A program made the position numbers and the translations under genes. Shown piece by piece: positions 52,874 to 61,780 of a stretch of DNA of 64,000 bases (position 1 is the stretch's first letter; every line of letters starts with the position of its first letter). The notes under the pieces were generated by a model. That model saw only the letters and a program-made list of their open reading frames with translations. It was not told the origin of the DNA and ran no database searches. Origin of the DNA: JAKACA01 sp052143575 (GTDB lineage: Bacteria; Actinomycetota; Acidimicrobiia; Acidimicrobiales; Bog-793); assembly GCA_052143575.1 (NCBI GenBank), contig JBKQSP010000054.1:1-64000 (forward strand), written 5' to 3'.

Positions 52874-52905
52874 TGAACTCTACGACCGTTGAGTTCATGC
52901 GTCAA
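52874..52905 (-). promoter_or_regulatory. Promoter with overlapping palindrome of the ABC exporter operon
   Basis: Read on the minus strand, TTGACG (52905-52900) and TAGAGT (52882-52877) are 17 bases apart. An inverted repeat, TGAACTC (52874-52880) with GAGTTCA (52891-52897), covers the -10 region and spacer, where a TetR repressor would bind. Start of the permease gene is about 30 bases downstream. Confidence 0.6.
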
Positions 52906-52955
52906 CGAGGACGGGGCCGCATCGATCATGCCTCCGGCGTGCCCCCGCCTCGGCG

Positions 52956-54143
52956 CTACCCGGAACCGGCGTCGCCTCCTGCCACCTCCCGCAGGCGCCG
53001 ATGGAGGTAGCGGCGCTCCGCCTCGGTCGTGGTGAGCAGGATGGCCTCTCGATAGGCTGCCGCCGCCTCGTCGCCGCGGTCGAGTCGCCGGAGGAGATCT
53101 GCCCGCGTCGCCGGCATCAGGTGGTAGCCGGCGAGCGCCCCGGAAGTCTCCAGGGCCTCTACAAGCCTCAGACCGGCAGCTGGTCCGTCTGCCATGGCGA
53201 CGGCGACGGCCCGGTTCAGCTGAACGACGGGGGAGGGCAGAAACGCCATGAGTCGGCCGTAGAGGGCGGCGATCTCGGCCCAATCGGTGTCGGCGGCCGA
53301 GTCGGCGGCGGCGTGGCAGGCGGCGATGGCGGCCTGTATCTGGTAGGGACCGGGCCGTCGCTGTCGCAGCGCCAGAGCAAGGACGTCGAGACCCTCGCCG
53401 ATCGAGTCCCGGTCCCAACGACTGCGGTCTTGCTCCTCGAGGGGAACGAGATCGCCGTCGGCGTCCACACGGGAAGCCCTGCGCCCGTCGTGCAGCAGCA
53501 TGAGGGCGAGCAAGCCGAGTGCCTCGGGCTCGTCGGGCATGAGGCCTGTGAGGAGGCGCCCGAGTCTGATCGCCTCACGCGACAGGTTGGTTCGCATCAG
53601 CTCGGCACCGGAGGTCGCCGCGTAGCCCTCGTTGAACAACAGGTAGAGGACACCCAGTACCGCCCCGGTGCGCTCTGGCAGCATGTGAGCGGGCGGCACC
53701 CGGTAGGGGATGGCGGCGTTTCGGATCTTCCGCTTCGCCCGCACGAGGCGTTGCGCCATGGTCACCTCGGGGACGAGAAACGCCCGGGCGATCTCGGCGG
53801 TGCTGAGGCCGGCGAGCGTCCGTAAGGTGAGCGCCACCTGGGCCTCGGTGGACAAGGCCGGGTGACAGCACGTGAAGATGAGGCGGAGGCGGTCGTCTGC
53901 CACGCCGCTCTCGTCGCCGTCGGATGGTTCGGTGGGAGTCGACAACACCGCCACCTCCTGCAGCTTGGCGGCGCCTGTGACGGCCCGGCGGAGGCGGTCG
54001 AGGGCGCGGTTGCGGGCGGCCGTCGTGAGCCAGGCGCCGGGGTTGCGCGGGACACCGTCGCGCTGCCAGCGTTCCAGAGCCAGCGCGAAGGCATCCTGCG
54101 CGCACTCCTCGGCGAGGTCCCAATCACCCGTCATGCGGATCAA
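52956..54143 (-). CDS. ECF42-type sigma factor
   Basis: 395 residues. Sigma-70 region 2 (DLAEECAQDAFALALERW and RNRALDRLRR) and region 4 (RTLAGLSTAEIARAFLVPEV), then a long C-terminal TPR-like extension carrying DGPAAGL, the hallmark of ECF42. ECF42 factors control genes for DGPF proteins, one of which lies directly upstream. The listed TTG start is the first in frame, but the frame stays open upstream to the end of the DGPF gene and encodes a plausible family N-terminus (VVDAFSGEWGRVVATL) without any usual start codon. Confidence 0.88.
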   Translation of the reverse strand: MIRMTGDWDLAEECAQDAFALALERWQRDGVPRNPGAWLTTAARNRALDRLRRAVTGAAKLQEVAVLSTPTEPSDGDESGVADDRLRLIFTCCHPALSTEAQVALTLRTLAGLSTAEIARAFLVPEVTMAQRLVRAKRKIRNAAIPYRVPPAHMLPERTGAVLGVLYLLFNEGYAATSGAELMRTNLSREAIRLGRLLTGLMPDEPEALGLLALMLLHDGRRASRVDADGDLVPLEEQDRSRWDRDSIGEGLDVLALALRQRRPGPYQIQAAIAACHAAADSAADTDWAEIAALYGRLMAFLPSPVVQLNRAVAVAMADGPAAGLRLVEALETSGALAGYHLMPATRADLLRRLDRGDEAAAAYREAILLTTTEAERRYLHRRLREVAGGDAGSG

Positions 54144-54208
54144 GGTGGCGACGACTCGGCCCCACTCACCGCTGAAGGCATCGACGACCGCTGTGGCGAC
54201 GTCGGGCC

Positions 54209-54556
54209 CTACATCTCCCAGATGGGCCTCACTTCGATCGAACCGTGCTTCGCCCCAGGGATCTTCGAAGCCACTTCGATGGCCTCGTCGAGGTCCTTGC
54301 AGTCGACGACGAAGTAACCGCCGATCTGCTCCTTGGTCTCGGCGAAGGGTCCATCGGAGGCCAGGGTCTCACCGTTGCGGACTCGCACGGTCGTAGCATC
54401 GCTCGCCGGCCGCAGGCGCTCACCGCCCCGCAGGACGCCGCGTTGTCCCATCTCGTTGCCGAAGGCGTCGTAGCCCGCCAACATGGCGGCGTCGTCCTCG
54501 GGCGTCCAGCCGGCCCTCACAGCTTCGTCGTCAGCGATCAACAGCAGGTAGCGCAT
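54209..54556 (-). CDS. DGPF/YCII-type protein, partner of ECF42
   Basis: 115 residues, YCII-like fold with MRYLLLIADDE at the start and the DGPF motif (LASDGPFAETKEQIGGYF). Such proteins are targets and genetic partners of ECF42 sigma factors; their reaction is not established. ATG at 54556 with GAGGAGG upstream. Followed on the same strand by the sigma factor gene, whose coding probably begins within 60 bases of this stop. Confidence 0.9.
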   Translation of the reverse strand: MRYLLLIADDEAVRAGWTPEDDAAMLAGYDAFGNEMGQRGVLRGGERLRPASDATTVRVRNGETLASDGPFAETKEQIGGYFVVDCKDLDEAIEVASKIPGAKHGSIEVRPIWEM

Positions 54557-54672
54557 CGGTCCTCCTCGTAGTGACTCGTCTTCCCCTACGACGAACGACC
54601 GTGGGCGAGATCGACGCCCACTCTCTCAGAATGTCGTCGCGCCCTGAGCAATCCTCCGGCGAGAGCCGGCTC

Positions 54673-55785
54673 TCAGTCGATCGTCCTGATCAAGGCGCCG
54701 GTGACGGCGTTCATCTCGGTGAGCGAGTCGCCGGGCAGGCCAGCAGATCCTTCGTTGACCACCCAGAGCGTGGCGTTTGCGACGACGAGCGCTTCAGGGT
54801 TGCTGAACTTGTAAGGCCCGTTCGTGTTGCACATCATCCACGGCATCGGGACGTTGGCGGTCGGCTTGATCTGCGTGATCATCGGCGAGGCACCCGGCGG
54901 GCTGGCTGCGAAGAAGAAGCCGTCGCCGAAGGTGATGGGCGCAGGACTCGGCAGGTTGCCCTCGTAGTTCCCGATCACCTTGTCGACCTTGCCCGTGCTG
55001 GCTGAGATCTCCGTCAGGGATGGCCCGGCGTAGTTGGTGACCCAGACGCCGCCACCGTGAGCAGCGATCCCCGTCGGCTCGTCAAAGCCGTACTGGCCTC
55101 CCTGCAGGACGTGCGGCTGCTTCATCGTCCCGGCGTTGATCTCTGTGACGGAGTCGCTGCCGCTGTTCGTCACGAACAGCTCCGTGCCGACGGCGACGAT
55201 CGCCGTCGGTCTGTCGAACCCGTACTGGCTCCCGGAGGCGATCCCGCTCGGCTTCCCGCTGCTGGCGGAGATCTTCGTCACCGCACCCTTGGCGCTCAGC
55301 ACGTACAGGTAGCCGTCGTCGGCTGCCAGAGCCCTCGGGTAGGAGAACCCGTAGCCGCTACCCCGCAGCGTCCGAACGAGGGCGCCGTTGCTGGTCGTGA
55401 CCTCCGTCACCCCGGCCCGCCAGTTGGCGACGAAGAGGTCCGGGCCGATGACCTGCAGGGCTGTCGGCTCGCTGAAGTCGTAGCGGGTGCCGAAGATCGT
55501 CCTGACGTAGACGCCGCTCGAGGCGTTCAGCTCCGTGAGCGAGTTGCCGGCCCGATTGGCGACGAAGAGGTCGCCGCCGGCGACGGCGGCGGCGTCCGGC
55601 GACCGGAAGCCGTAGCTGTGCGCGTGCTTGGCCCCGCCTGCCCCCGTGGACTTGGCGGCGGCAACAGCGGGTCCGGCCGCCAACAGCGCACCCGCCAGCG
55701 TGCCGACGGCGACTGCTGCCACACCGATCGTTCGCCGGGAGCGCCGCCGGCGGTCGTCCGAGCGTCCCGTCCTTGGATCCGACAT
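54673..55785 (-). CDS. Secreted NHL/YVTN-like beta-propeller protein
   Basis: 370 residues. After a basic N-terminus (SDDRRRRSRR) comes a signal segment (VAAVAVGTLAGALLAAG), then seven or so repeats of about 40 residues with the pattern YGFxxPTAIVAVGxELFVTNSGSDSVTEINA (for example YGFDRPTAIVAVGTELFVTN and YGFDEPTGIAAHGGGVWVTN). This matches a propeller with NHL- or YVTN-like blades. ATG at 55785 with AAGGAGA upstream. No catalytic residues are recognised; extracellular binding is inferred. Confidence 0.8.
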   Translation of the reverse strand: MSDPRTGRSDDRRRRSRRTIGVAAVAVGTLAGALLAAGPAVAAAKSTGAGGAKHAHSYGFRSPDAAAVAGGDLFVANRAGNSLTELNASSGVYVRTIFGTRYDFSEPTALQVIGPDLFVANWRAGVTEVTTSNGALVRTLRGSGYGFSYPRALAADDGYLYVLSAKGAVTKISASSGKPSGIASGSQYGFDRPTAIVAVGTELFVTNSGSDSVTEINAGTMKQPHVLQGGQYGFDEPTGIAAHGGGVWVTNYAGPSLTEISASTGKVDKVIGNYEGNLPSPAPITFGDGFFFAASPPGASPMITQIKPTANVPMPWMMCNTNGPYKFSNPEALVVANATLWVVNEGSAGLPGDSLTEMNAVTGALIRTID

Positions 55786-56015
55786 GTGCCGTGTCTCCTT
55801 TGCGTCCGATTCCCCGACCCCGTGGCCGCAGAGCCCGCCGCAGCAACGGTAGCTCAGCGTTCCCGGTGCCTCGCGCCATTCCGGCGGACACGCCCTCGGC
55901 AGGAGACGACCGCGCATTGACGGCGGCGTCGTGGCTTGCCAATCTCCAGTCACCGTCTGGATGCCAGGCGGACGCCGAGCCCGCAGAAGACGCACAGCAT
56001 GAGAAGGAGCCTCCG

Positions 56016-56810
56016 ATGAGCGTAAGCATCGAAGCGGCCTATGCCCCATTCATCGCCAGCCTCCGGGCCGGGTCGTTCAGCGCGCCAGACGAGGGGTGGC
56101 CGGCGGAGCTCATCGGCGCCCATGTCGCCATGAACAACGACCTCATCGCGGCGTTGGCCGAGAGCGTGGCGGCGGGGGAGGAGCCGAGCTACGACAACGA
56201 GGTCGGCGTGGACGACGACGAGCTGCGATCCTTCGTAGAGGCCGCCGGCGGGATCGCCGGCGTTGCGGACGCCGTCGAGCGCTCGGCCGTCCGTCTCGCC
56301 GCTGCCTACGACGCCCTCGGCGAGCGGTCGGGCACGCTCGTGCCGGTGGTGATCCGGGACGGCGGTTCCATCGTGGCCGACCGCCCGATGGCCGTCGGCG
56401 CCTTCTGCGAGGGGAACGCCAGCTTCCATCTGGACCTGCATCGTCAGCAGCTGGACGCCCTCGAGATCGTCCCGACAGGGCAGGCCCCGGAGGCCTTTGA
56501 CCGCTATGAGCTCGTCCTGCTCGTGCGGCGATCCGATACTCCCGAGCCGTCCGAGGAGGAGACGGCCGCCGTGATGAGCCTGCACCTCGGCTTCTTCGCC
56601 AAGATGCAGGCGGCCGGCTACCTCCTGGCGCCGGGCCCGCTCAGGGGCGAGGAGGGCGAGCAGCTGGCGGGGCTCGGCCTCTATCGGACCGGTTCGCGCG
56701 AGAAAGCGCGCCGGCTCGCAGAGAGCGATCCGGCCGTGCGAGCCGGCTGGTTCTCCGTGGCGGTGCTCGACTGGTACACAGCCAAAGGCGCCCTATCCTT
56801 CGGAGCGTGA
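56016..56810 (+). CDS. MDMPI/DinB-like and YCII domain fusion protein
   Basis: 264 residues. The N-terminal half (1-160) resembles maleylpyruvate-isomerase-like/DinB proteins, with a metal-type His after GAHVAMNND and a second His pair in FHLDLHRQQL. The C-terminal half (165-264) is a YCII domain (YELVLLVRRSD, then GYLLAPGPL and GWFSVAVLDWY). AAGGAG lies 6 bases before the ATG. Two families that occur as separate genes elsewhere in this window are joined here. Confidence 0.8.
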   Translation: MSVSIEAAYAPFIASLRAGSFSAPDEGWPAELIGAHVAMNNDLIAALAESVAAGEEPSYDNEVGVDDDELRSFVEAAGGIAGVADAVERSAVRLAAAYDALGERSGTLVPVVIRDGGSIVADRPMAVGAFCEGNASFHLDLHRQQLDALEIVPTGQAPEAFDRYELVLLVRRSDTPEPSEEETAAVMSLHLGFFAKMQAAGYLLAPGPLRGEEGEQLAGLGLYRTGSREKARRLAESDPAVRAGWFSVAVLDWYTAKGALSFGA

Positions 56811-56910
56811 TCATTCCGGCGGAGCCGCAGAGTCCGCCGTTTCGGGTGGCCATGAGAGGACCCCGGCCGGAAGCGCGGACACCCGCCCCGGCCAAAGTAG
56901 GCTTGGGGCC

Positions 56911-58776
56911 GTGGGCGAACCGACGCCCGAGAGCGAAGGCTCGGGCGGCACATCAGCGCAGATGGCCCGGTTGGACCTTTCGCGCCTTGACTCGGGTGGC
57001 AACGGTGGTGCTGGGCTCGTGAAAGAGGGCGTTGCCCTGCAGCCGCTGCTCGAGATCGGAGACCGCAGCGCCGTCGGCTACGAGGTGCTGAGGCGGCCGC
57101 CGAAGAGCCGGCGTGATCCTGTCGCCGACTTTGCGCGCACGCTCGAGATGGTCCCGCTCGTGAACCCCGCCGTCCTCCTCGTCCCGGCCGACGAGCAGCT
57201 CTTCAGCGAGGTCGGTGACACGCTGCTGGCCATGACGGCGGCTGCTGGCGTCATGCCCGCCGAGCTCGTCTGGCTGATGCCGGCGCAGGAGACGGCCGGC
57301 GAGACGGGCCGGGTGATCGAGCGCGCCCGCTGGCTCACCCAGAATGGCTTCGGGCTGGCGCTCGACGGTTTGGGGATCGCCTCTCTGGCTGACGCCAAGC
57401 TCGCCGACCTGAACCCGAACTTTGCCATGCTCTGGTCGGGCTTCGCAGAGCGCCTGCTCGCCGAGCCGCGGGCGCGAGCCGAGGTGGCGGCTCTCATGTC
57501 GTATTTCGGTCGGCTCGGCACGAGAGTCGTCGTGCGCCGAGTCGACGACGAGCGCGCCGCCCAACTCTGGCTCGAGCTCGGCCTGCAGGTCGGTATCGGG
57601 AACTGGCTGCATCCGCCGGTCGTGCTCGACCCCTGGATCGCCGAGCCGGGCGACGAGGTCGTCAACCGCTCATGGTTCCGCGAGCGGGCGGTGCGCGTGC
57701 TCGGCCGCCACGGCGGCGAGCGGATCCCGGTGTCCTTCGCGCCGCTGCCGACGGGTAACGCCGCGGCCGACGACCGTGAGTTCGCCCGCGCCCTGGCAGA
57801 GGCGGCCCGCAGCCTGCAGGGCGAGCATGACTCCGGCGCCATTCTCGACACCGTGGCCGACCTGCTGCCCCGCGTCGTCCCCGTCGACCGCCTGGCGATC
57901 TTTCAAGCGGACTGGGACAGCTACACCTTGCGCCCACTCGTGGTCGTCGGGGAGGGCCTCGAGGGTCTCGCCGACGTCGACGATCTCATGGGGGCGGGCA
58001 TCACCGGTTGGGCGTTTCTCCGGGGCGAGCCGTACAACTGCGGCGACACCTTCGCCCACGCCGAGGCAGCACATGTTCCCGGCAGCGCCGGCGGCCGTTA
58101 CGACGAGTCGCTCCTCGTCATCCCCTTGATCGCCGGCGATCAGCGCCTGGGCGCCCTCGATGTGTGGCGGGACGGCCTCGATCGCTTCAGCGAGGAGGAG
58201 GTCGAGCGCTGCGCCCTCATTGGCTTCCTGGCGGCCGCCGCTTGGCGCAACGCTCAGCTGTACTCAGAGCTCGAGCAGCGCGTTCTCACCGACAAGCTCA
58301 CGGGGCTCCTCAATAAGCGGTGGTGGGACGAGCTCGCCCCCCGCGAGGCGGCGCAGGCGCTGCGCACCGGCTCGGAGCTGGCAATCCTCCTCGTCGATCT
58401 CGACCACTTCAAACGCGTCAACGACACGTGTGGCCATGCCGTCGGCGACGTCACGTTGAGAAACGCCGCCCGTGTGCTTGCCGGCGCCGTGCGTTCCGGT
58501 GATGCCGCTGTGCGTTTCGGGGGCGACGAGTTCCTGCTCGTGCTGCATGGAGCCGACGCCCGTGGGGCCGAGCGCGTCGCCGAGACGGTGCGCAAGACCC
58601 TGGCGGACCTACCAGCGACCTGTGAAGGGCTCGGTGCCGTGACGGCGTCCATCGGCGTGGCGCTCTTCCCGACGCACGGGCCTTCGTTGGACGAGGTCGT
58701 GCATGAAGCCGATCTCGCCATGTACCGGGCGAAGGCTCGTGGTCGCGACCAGGTCGTCGTCTTCCGACCGACCTGA
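56911..58776 (+). CDS. Degenerate EAL, GAF and GGDEF signalling protein
   Basis: 621 residues. The N-terminal part (about 40-240) follows an EAL phosphodiesterase fold by eye (VGYEVLRRP near the start, ALDGLGIASL later), but the metal-binding Asp-Asp and other catalytic residues are changed. A GAF-like sensor lies at about 290-450. The C-terminal domain is a full diguanylate cyclase with GGDEF near residues 537-541, DxLTGL (TDKLTGLLNK) and an intact inhibitory site (RSGD five residues before). It is therefore a likely c-di-GMP synthase under GAF or EAL control. GTG start at 56911. Confidence 0.86.
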   Translation: MGEPTPESEGSGGTSAQMARLDLSRLDSGGNGGAGLVKEGVALQPLLEIGDRSAVGYEVLRRPPKSRRDPVADFARTLEMVPLVNPAVLLVPADEQLFSEVGDTLLAMTAAAGVMPAELVWLMPAQETAGETGRVIERARWLTQNGFGLALDGLGIASLADAKLADLNPNFAMLWSGFAERLLAEPRARAEVAALMSYFGRLGTRVVVRRVDDERAAQLWLELGLQVGIGNWLHPPVVLDPWIAEPGDEVVNRSWFRERAVRVLGRHGGERIPVSFAPLPTGNAAADDREFARALAEAARSLQGEHDSGAILDTVADLLPRVVPVDRLAIFQADWDSYTLRPLVVVGEGLEGLADVDDLMGAGITGWAFLRGEPYNCGDTFAHAEAAHVPGSAGGRYDESLLVIPLIAGDQRLGALDVWRDGLDRFSEEEVERCALIGFLAAAAWRNAQLYSELEQRVLTDKLTGLLNKRWWDELAPREAAQALRTGSELAILLVDLDHFKRVNDTCGHAVGDVTLRNAARVLAGAVRSGDAAVRFGGDEFLLVLHGADARGAERVAETVRKTLADLPATCEGLGAVTASIGVALFPTHGPSLDEVVHEADLAMYRAKARGRDQVVVFRPT

Positions 58777-58894
58777 GCGGGCGGCGGGGCCGCCTGCGTC
58801 GAGGGACGGTCGGTGGACCGTTAGCGAGACCGCCGTGCCCCATCTCGTCACGTCTGTGGCGACAGCAGCACCTCCGGCAGGGCAACATGGGGCG

Positions 58895-60568
58895 ATGGAC
58901 GTACTTGTGATCGCCGGCCGAGCGACGGTTCCCGACTTCCTCCTCGCCCGTAACTCCCGCGTCGTCGACCTCGCCGACGCCGAGGTGACGCCGGCTGTCA
59001 TGGTGGATCTGCGCGCCCGACTTCCGCGGCGCGTCACCGTCGTCGGCCCGTTCGGCGCCGATGTCGCTGCCCGCTTGCACCGGGCCGGCCTCCCCGTCCG
59101 CCTCCACACCGATGAGGACGTCACGGGGCGTCCGAGCCTTGCCGGCGTCGAGGTCCTGCCGCTGACGGATCGGGGGGCGCCCATGGACGTCGTGGCTTCC
59201 CTGCTCGACCTTGTCGGTGACACGCCACTGGTACGCCTCGATCGCATCGGCCGGGATCTTCCCTGCCCCTTGCTCGCCAAGCTCGAGCTCCTCAACCCTG
59301 GCGGCAGCGTGAAGGACCGCCCGGCCGTGGCCATGATCGAGCAGGCGGAGCGAGACGGCCTCCTGAAGCCCGGTGGCACCATCGTCGAGGGGACGTCCGG
59401 CAATACCGGTGTCGGCCTCGCCATCGTGGCAGCGCGCCGCCGGTACCACTGCATCTTCGTGATGCCCGACAAGATGGCCCCGGAGAAGATCGCCCTCCTG
59501 CGTGCCTACGGGGCACAAGTGGTCGTGTGCCCGAGTGCGGTGGCGCCGGACCATCCCGACTCGTACTACTCGGTGACGGCACGCCTCGCCGAGGAGATCC
59601 CGGGCGCCTATCACCCTGACCAGTACCACAACCCGGAGAACCCGGAATCACACGTGCGTACGACAGGCCCGGAGATCTGGCGCCAGACGGCCGGTCGCGT
59701 GACGCACTTCGTCGCCGGCATCGGCACGGGCGGCACGATCAGCGGCATCGGCCGCTATCTCAAGTCCCAGAACCCCGACGTGCAGATCATCGGGGCGGAT
59801 CCGGAGGGATCGGTCTACTCCGGCGGCTCGGGCCGCCCGTATCTCGTCGAGGGCATCGGCGAGGACTTCTGGCCGACGACCTACGACCCCGACGTCATCG
59901 ACCGCGTCGTCATGGTGCGCGACACCGACTCGTTCATCACGGCGCGACGCGTCGGCGTCGAAGAGGGCATCCTCGTCGGCGGTTCGACCGGGACGGCGCT
60001 CTGGGCGGCGCTCCACCTCGGCCAGGAGCTCGGTGCCGACGACGTCGTCGTCACGCTCATCCCGGACTCGGGCCGCGGATACCTGTCGAAGCTGTACAAC
60101 GACGAATGGATGGCAGACCACGGCTTCCTGCGCGAGACGGGTCAGACCGTGGCGGACCTCCTCGAGCGCAAGGGGGCGACGTTGCCCGAGCTGATACACG
60201 TCCATCCCGACGACACGGCGAGGGAGGCAATCGGCATCATGCAGGAGTTCGGCGTCTCCCAGCTCGCCGTCGTGCAGGCGGAGCCGCCCCTCGCAGAGGC
60301 CGAGGTGATCGGTGCCGTGCACGAGCGCGACCTCATGCAGCGGGCCTTCCAGGATGCGTCCCTTCTCGACCGGTCCGTGCGCGAGGTGATGAGCCCGCCC
60401 TTGCCGACGGTGGGCAGCGGAGAGAGCGTCGAGTTGGCCGTGCACCGGCTGGAGGCGGCGCCGGCTGTGCTCGTGATCGACCACGGTCACCCGGTCGGGG
60501 TGCTGACGAGGACGGACGCCCTCGGGTTTCTTGCCCAGGCCGGCAGGGCAGGCGAGACGGCACGATGA
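58895..60568 (+). CDS. Cystathionine beta-synthase with N-terminal extension and CBS pair
   Basis: 557 residues; joins homocysteine and serine into cystathionine using PLP. The catalytic core starts at MDVVASLLDLVGDTPLVRL (ATG at 59183), with the PLP-lysine in GGSVKDRPA and phosphate loop GTSGNTG; ADPEGSVYSGG and a two-repeat CBS domain end the protein. Before the core an open in-frame extension of 96 residues begins at ATG 58895 and looks like real protein (VLVIAGRATVPDFLLARNSR). The true start may be either. It overlaps the next gene by 4 bases (ATGA). Confidence 0.9.
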   Translation: MDVLVIAGRATVPDFLLARNSRVVDLADAEVTPAVMVDLRARLPRRVTVVGPFGADVAARLHRAGLPVRLHTDEDVTGRPSLAGVEVLPLTDRGAPMDVVASLLDLVGDTPLVRLDRIGRDLPCPLLAKLELLNPGGSVKDRPAVAMIEQAERDGLLKPGGTIVEGTSGNTGVGLAIVAARRRYHCIFVMPDKMAPEKIALLRAYGAQVVVCPSAVAPDHPDSYYSVTARLAEEIPGAYHPDQYHNPENPESHVRTTGPEIWRQTAGRVTHFVAGIGTGGTISGIGRYLKSQNPDVQIIGADPEGSVYSGGSGRPYLVEGIGEDFWPTTYDPDVIDRVVMVRDTDSFITARRVGVEEGILVGGSTGTALWAALHLGQELGADDVVVTLIPDSGRGYLSKLYNDEWMADHGFLRETGQTVADLLERKGATLPELIHVHPDDTAREAIGIMQEFGVSQLAVVQAEPPLAEAEVIGAVHERDLMQRAFQDASLLDRSVREVMSPPLPTVGSGESVELAVHRLEAAPAVLVIDHGHPVGVLTRTDALGFLAQAGRAGETAR

Positions 60569-61704
60569 CGGGCGAACTCGGCTTCGAAACGCGAGCCATC
60601 CACGCCGCCCAACCGCCGGATGCCTCCACGGGGGCCGTCATCCCCGCCGTGCACCTGGCGACTACCTACGCGCAGGAGGCCGTCGGAGCGCACAAGGGCT
60701 ACGACTACAGCCGGACGCGCAACCCGACGCGGGCCACGCTGGAAGGCACGCTCGCCGCCCTCGAGGGCGCCACGCTCGGCTTCTGCTTCGCCAGCGGCAT
60801 GGCAGCCGAGGACGCCGTGCTGCGGAGCCTGCGACCGGGAGACAACCTCCTCATCCCGAACGATGCCTACGGCGGAACCTGGCGGCTGATCGCCCGCGTC
60901 TACGGCGAGAGCGGCATCTCTCACACGCCCGTCGACCTCACCGACGCCGGTGCCGTGGACGCCGCCTGGCAGCCGTCGACCAAGCTCGTCTGGATCGAAT
61001 CTCCGAGCAACCCGCTCTTGCGCATCGCAGACATCGAGGCGCTGGCGGAGGTCGCTCACTCCCACGGCGGCTGGTGCATCGTCGACAACACGTTCGCGAC
61101 GCCCTACCTGCAGCAACCGCTCTCGCTCGGCGCCGACGCCGTCGTGCACTCCGCCACGAAGTACCTCGGCGGGCACTCCGATGTCGTGGGGGGAGCGGTG
61201 CTGACGAGCGACCCAGACCTCGCCGAGCACGTCGCCTTCATCCAGAACTCCGCCGGCGCCGTGCCAGGCCCCCTCGATTGCTACCTCGTGCAACGCGGGC
61301 TGAAGACGCTCGCCGTGCGCATGGACCGTCAGTGCGCCAATGCTGCCGTCATCGCCGACTTCCTCTCGGAGCACCCGGCCGTCGGGCGGGTGTGCTACCC
61401 CGGGCTCTCCTCCCATCCTGGCCACGACATCGCCAAGCGGCAGATGCGGGACTTCGGCGCCATGGTGTCGTTCGTGCTGAAAGAAGGCGAGGAGGTCGCT
61501 CTCGCCACGGCCGCTCGCACCGAGCTGTTCACCCTCGCCGAGTCGCTCGGCGCCGTGGAGTCCCTCATCGAGCACCCGGCTCGCATGACGCACGCCTCCG
61601 TCGTGAGCTCACCGCTGGCCGTCGATCCCGGGTTGCTTCGACTGTCTGTCGGGCTCGAGTCCGTAGGCGATCTCGTGGCCGATCTGGCGCAGGCACTCGG
61701 CTGA
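60565..61704 (+). CDS. Cystathionine gamma-synthase/lyase
   Basis: 379 residues, Cys/Met-metabolism PLP enzyme. PLP-binding lysine lies in HSATKYLGGHSD, with YSRTRNPTR, FASGMAAED and DNTFATPYLQQP as in MetB/MetC/CGL. The ATG overlaps the CBS stop (ATGA), so both are one operon. Paired with cystathionine beta-synthase, a cystathionine gamma-lyase role (to cysteine) is most likely; sequence alone does not exclude gamma-synthase. Confidence 0.92.
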   Translation: MTGELGFETRAIHAAQPPDASTGAVIPAVHLATTYAQEAVGAHKGYDYSRTRNPTRATLEGTLAALEGATLGFCFASGMAAEDAVLRSLRPGDNLLIPNDAYGGTWRLIARVYGESGISHTPVDLTDAGAVDAAWQPSTKLVWIESPSNPLLRIADIEALAEVAHSHGGWCIVDNTFATPYLQQPLSLGADAVVHSATKYLGGHSDVVGGAVLTSDPDLAEHVAFIQNSAGAVPGPLDCYLVQRGLKTLAVRMDRQCANAAVIADFLSEHPAVGRVCYPGLSSHPGHDIAKRQMRDFGAMVSFVLKEGEEVALATAARTELFTLAESLGAVESLIEHPARMTHASVVSSPLAVDPGLLRLSVGLESVGDLVADLAQALG

Positions 61705-61738
61705 GCTTCCTGTCGTAGCCCCTCGCGTCACAAACGAG

Positions 61739-61759
61739 CGCCGGCGTTTCGGGCCGGCG
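61739..61759. terminator. Hairpin between converging genes
   Basis: CGCCGGC (61739-61745) pairs with GCCGGCG (61753-61759), a 7-base GC stem with a 7-base loop, between the converging transsulfuration operon and APC permease gene. Could serve both strands; no T-run. Confidence 0.45.
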
Positions 61760-61780
61760 GGCTCAGCTGCTCAGGGCTGC

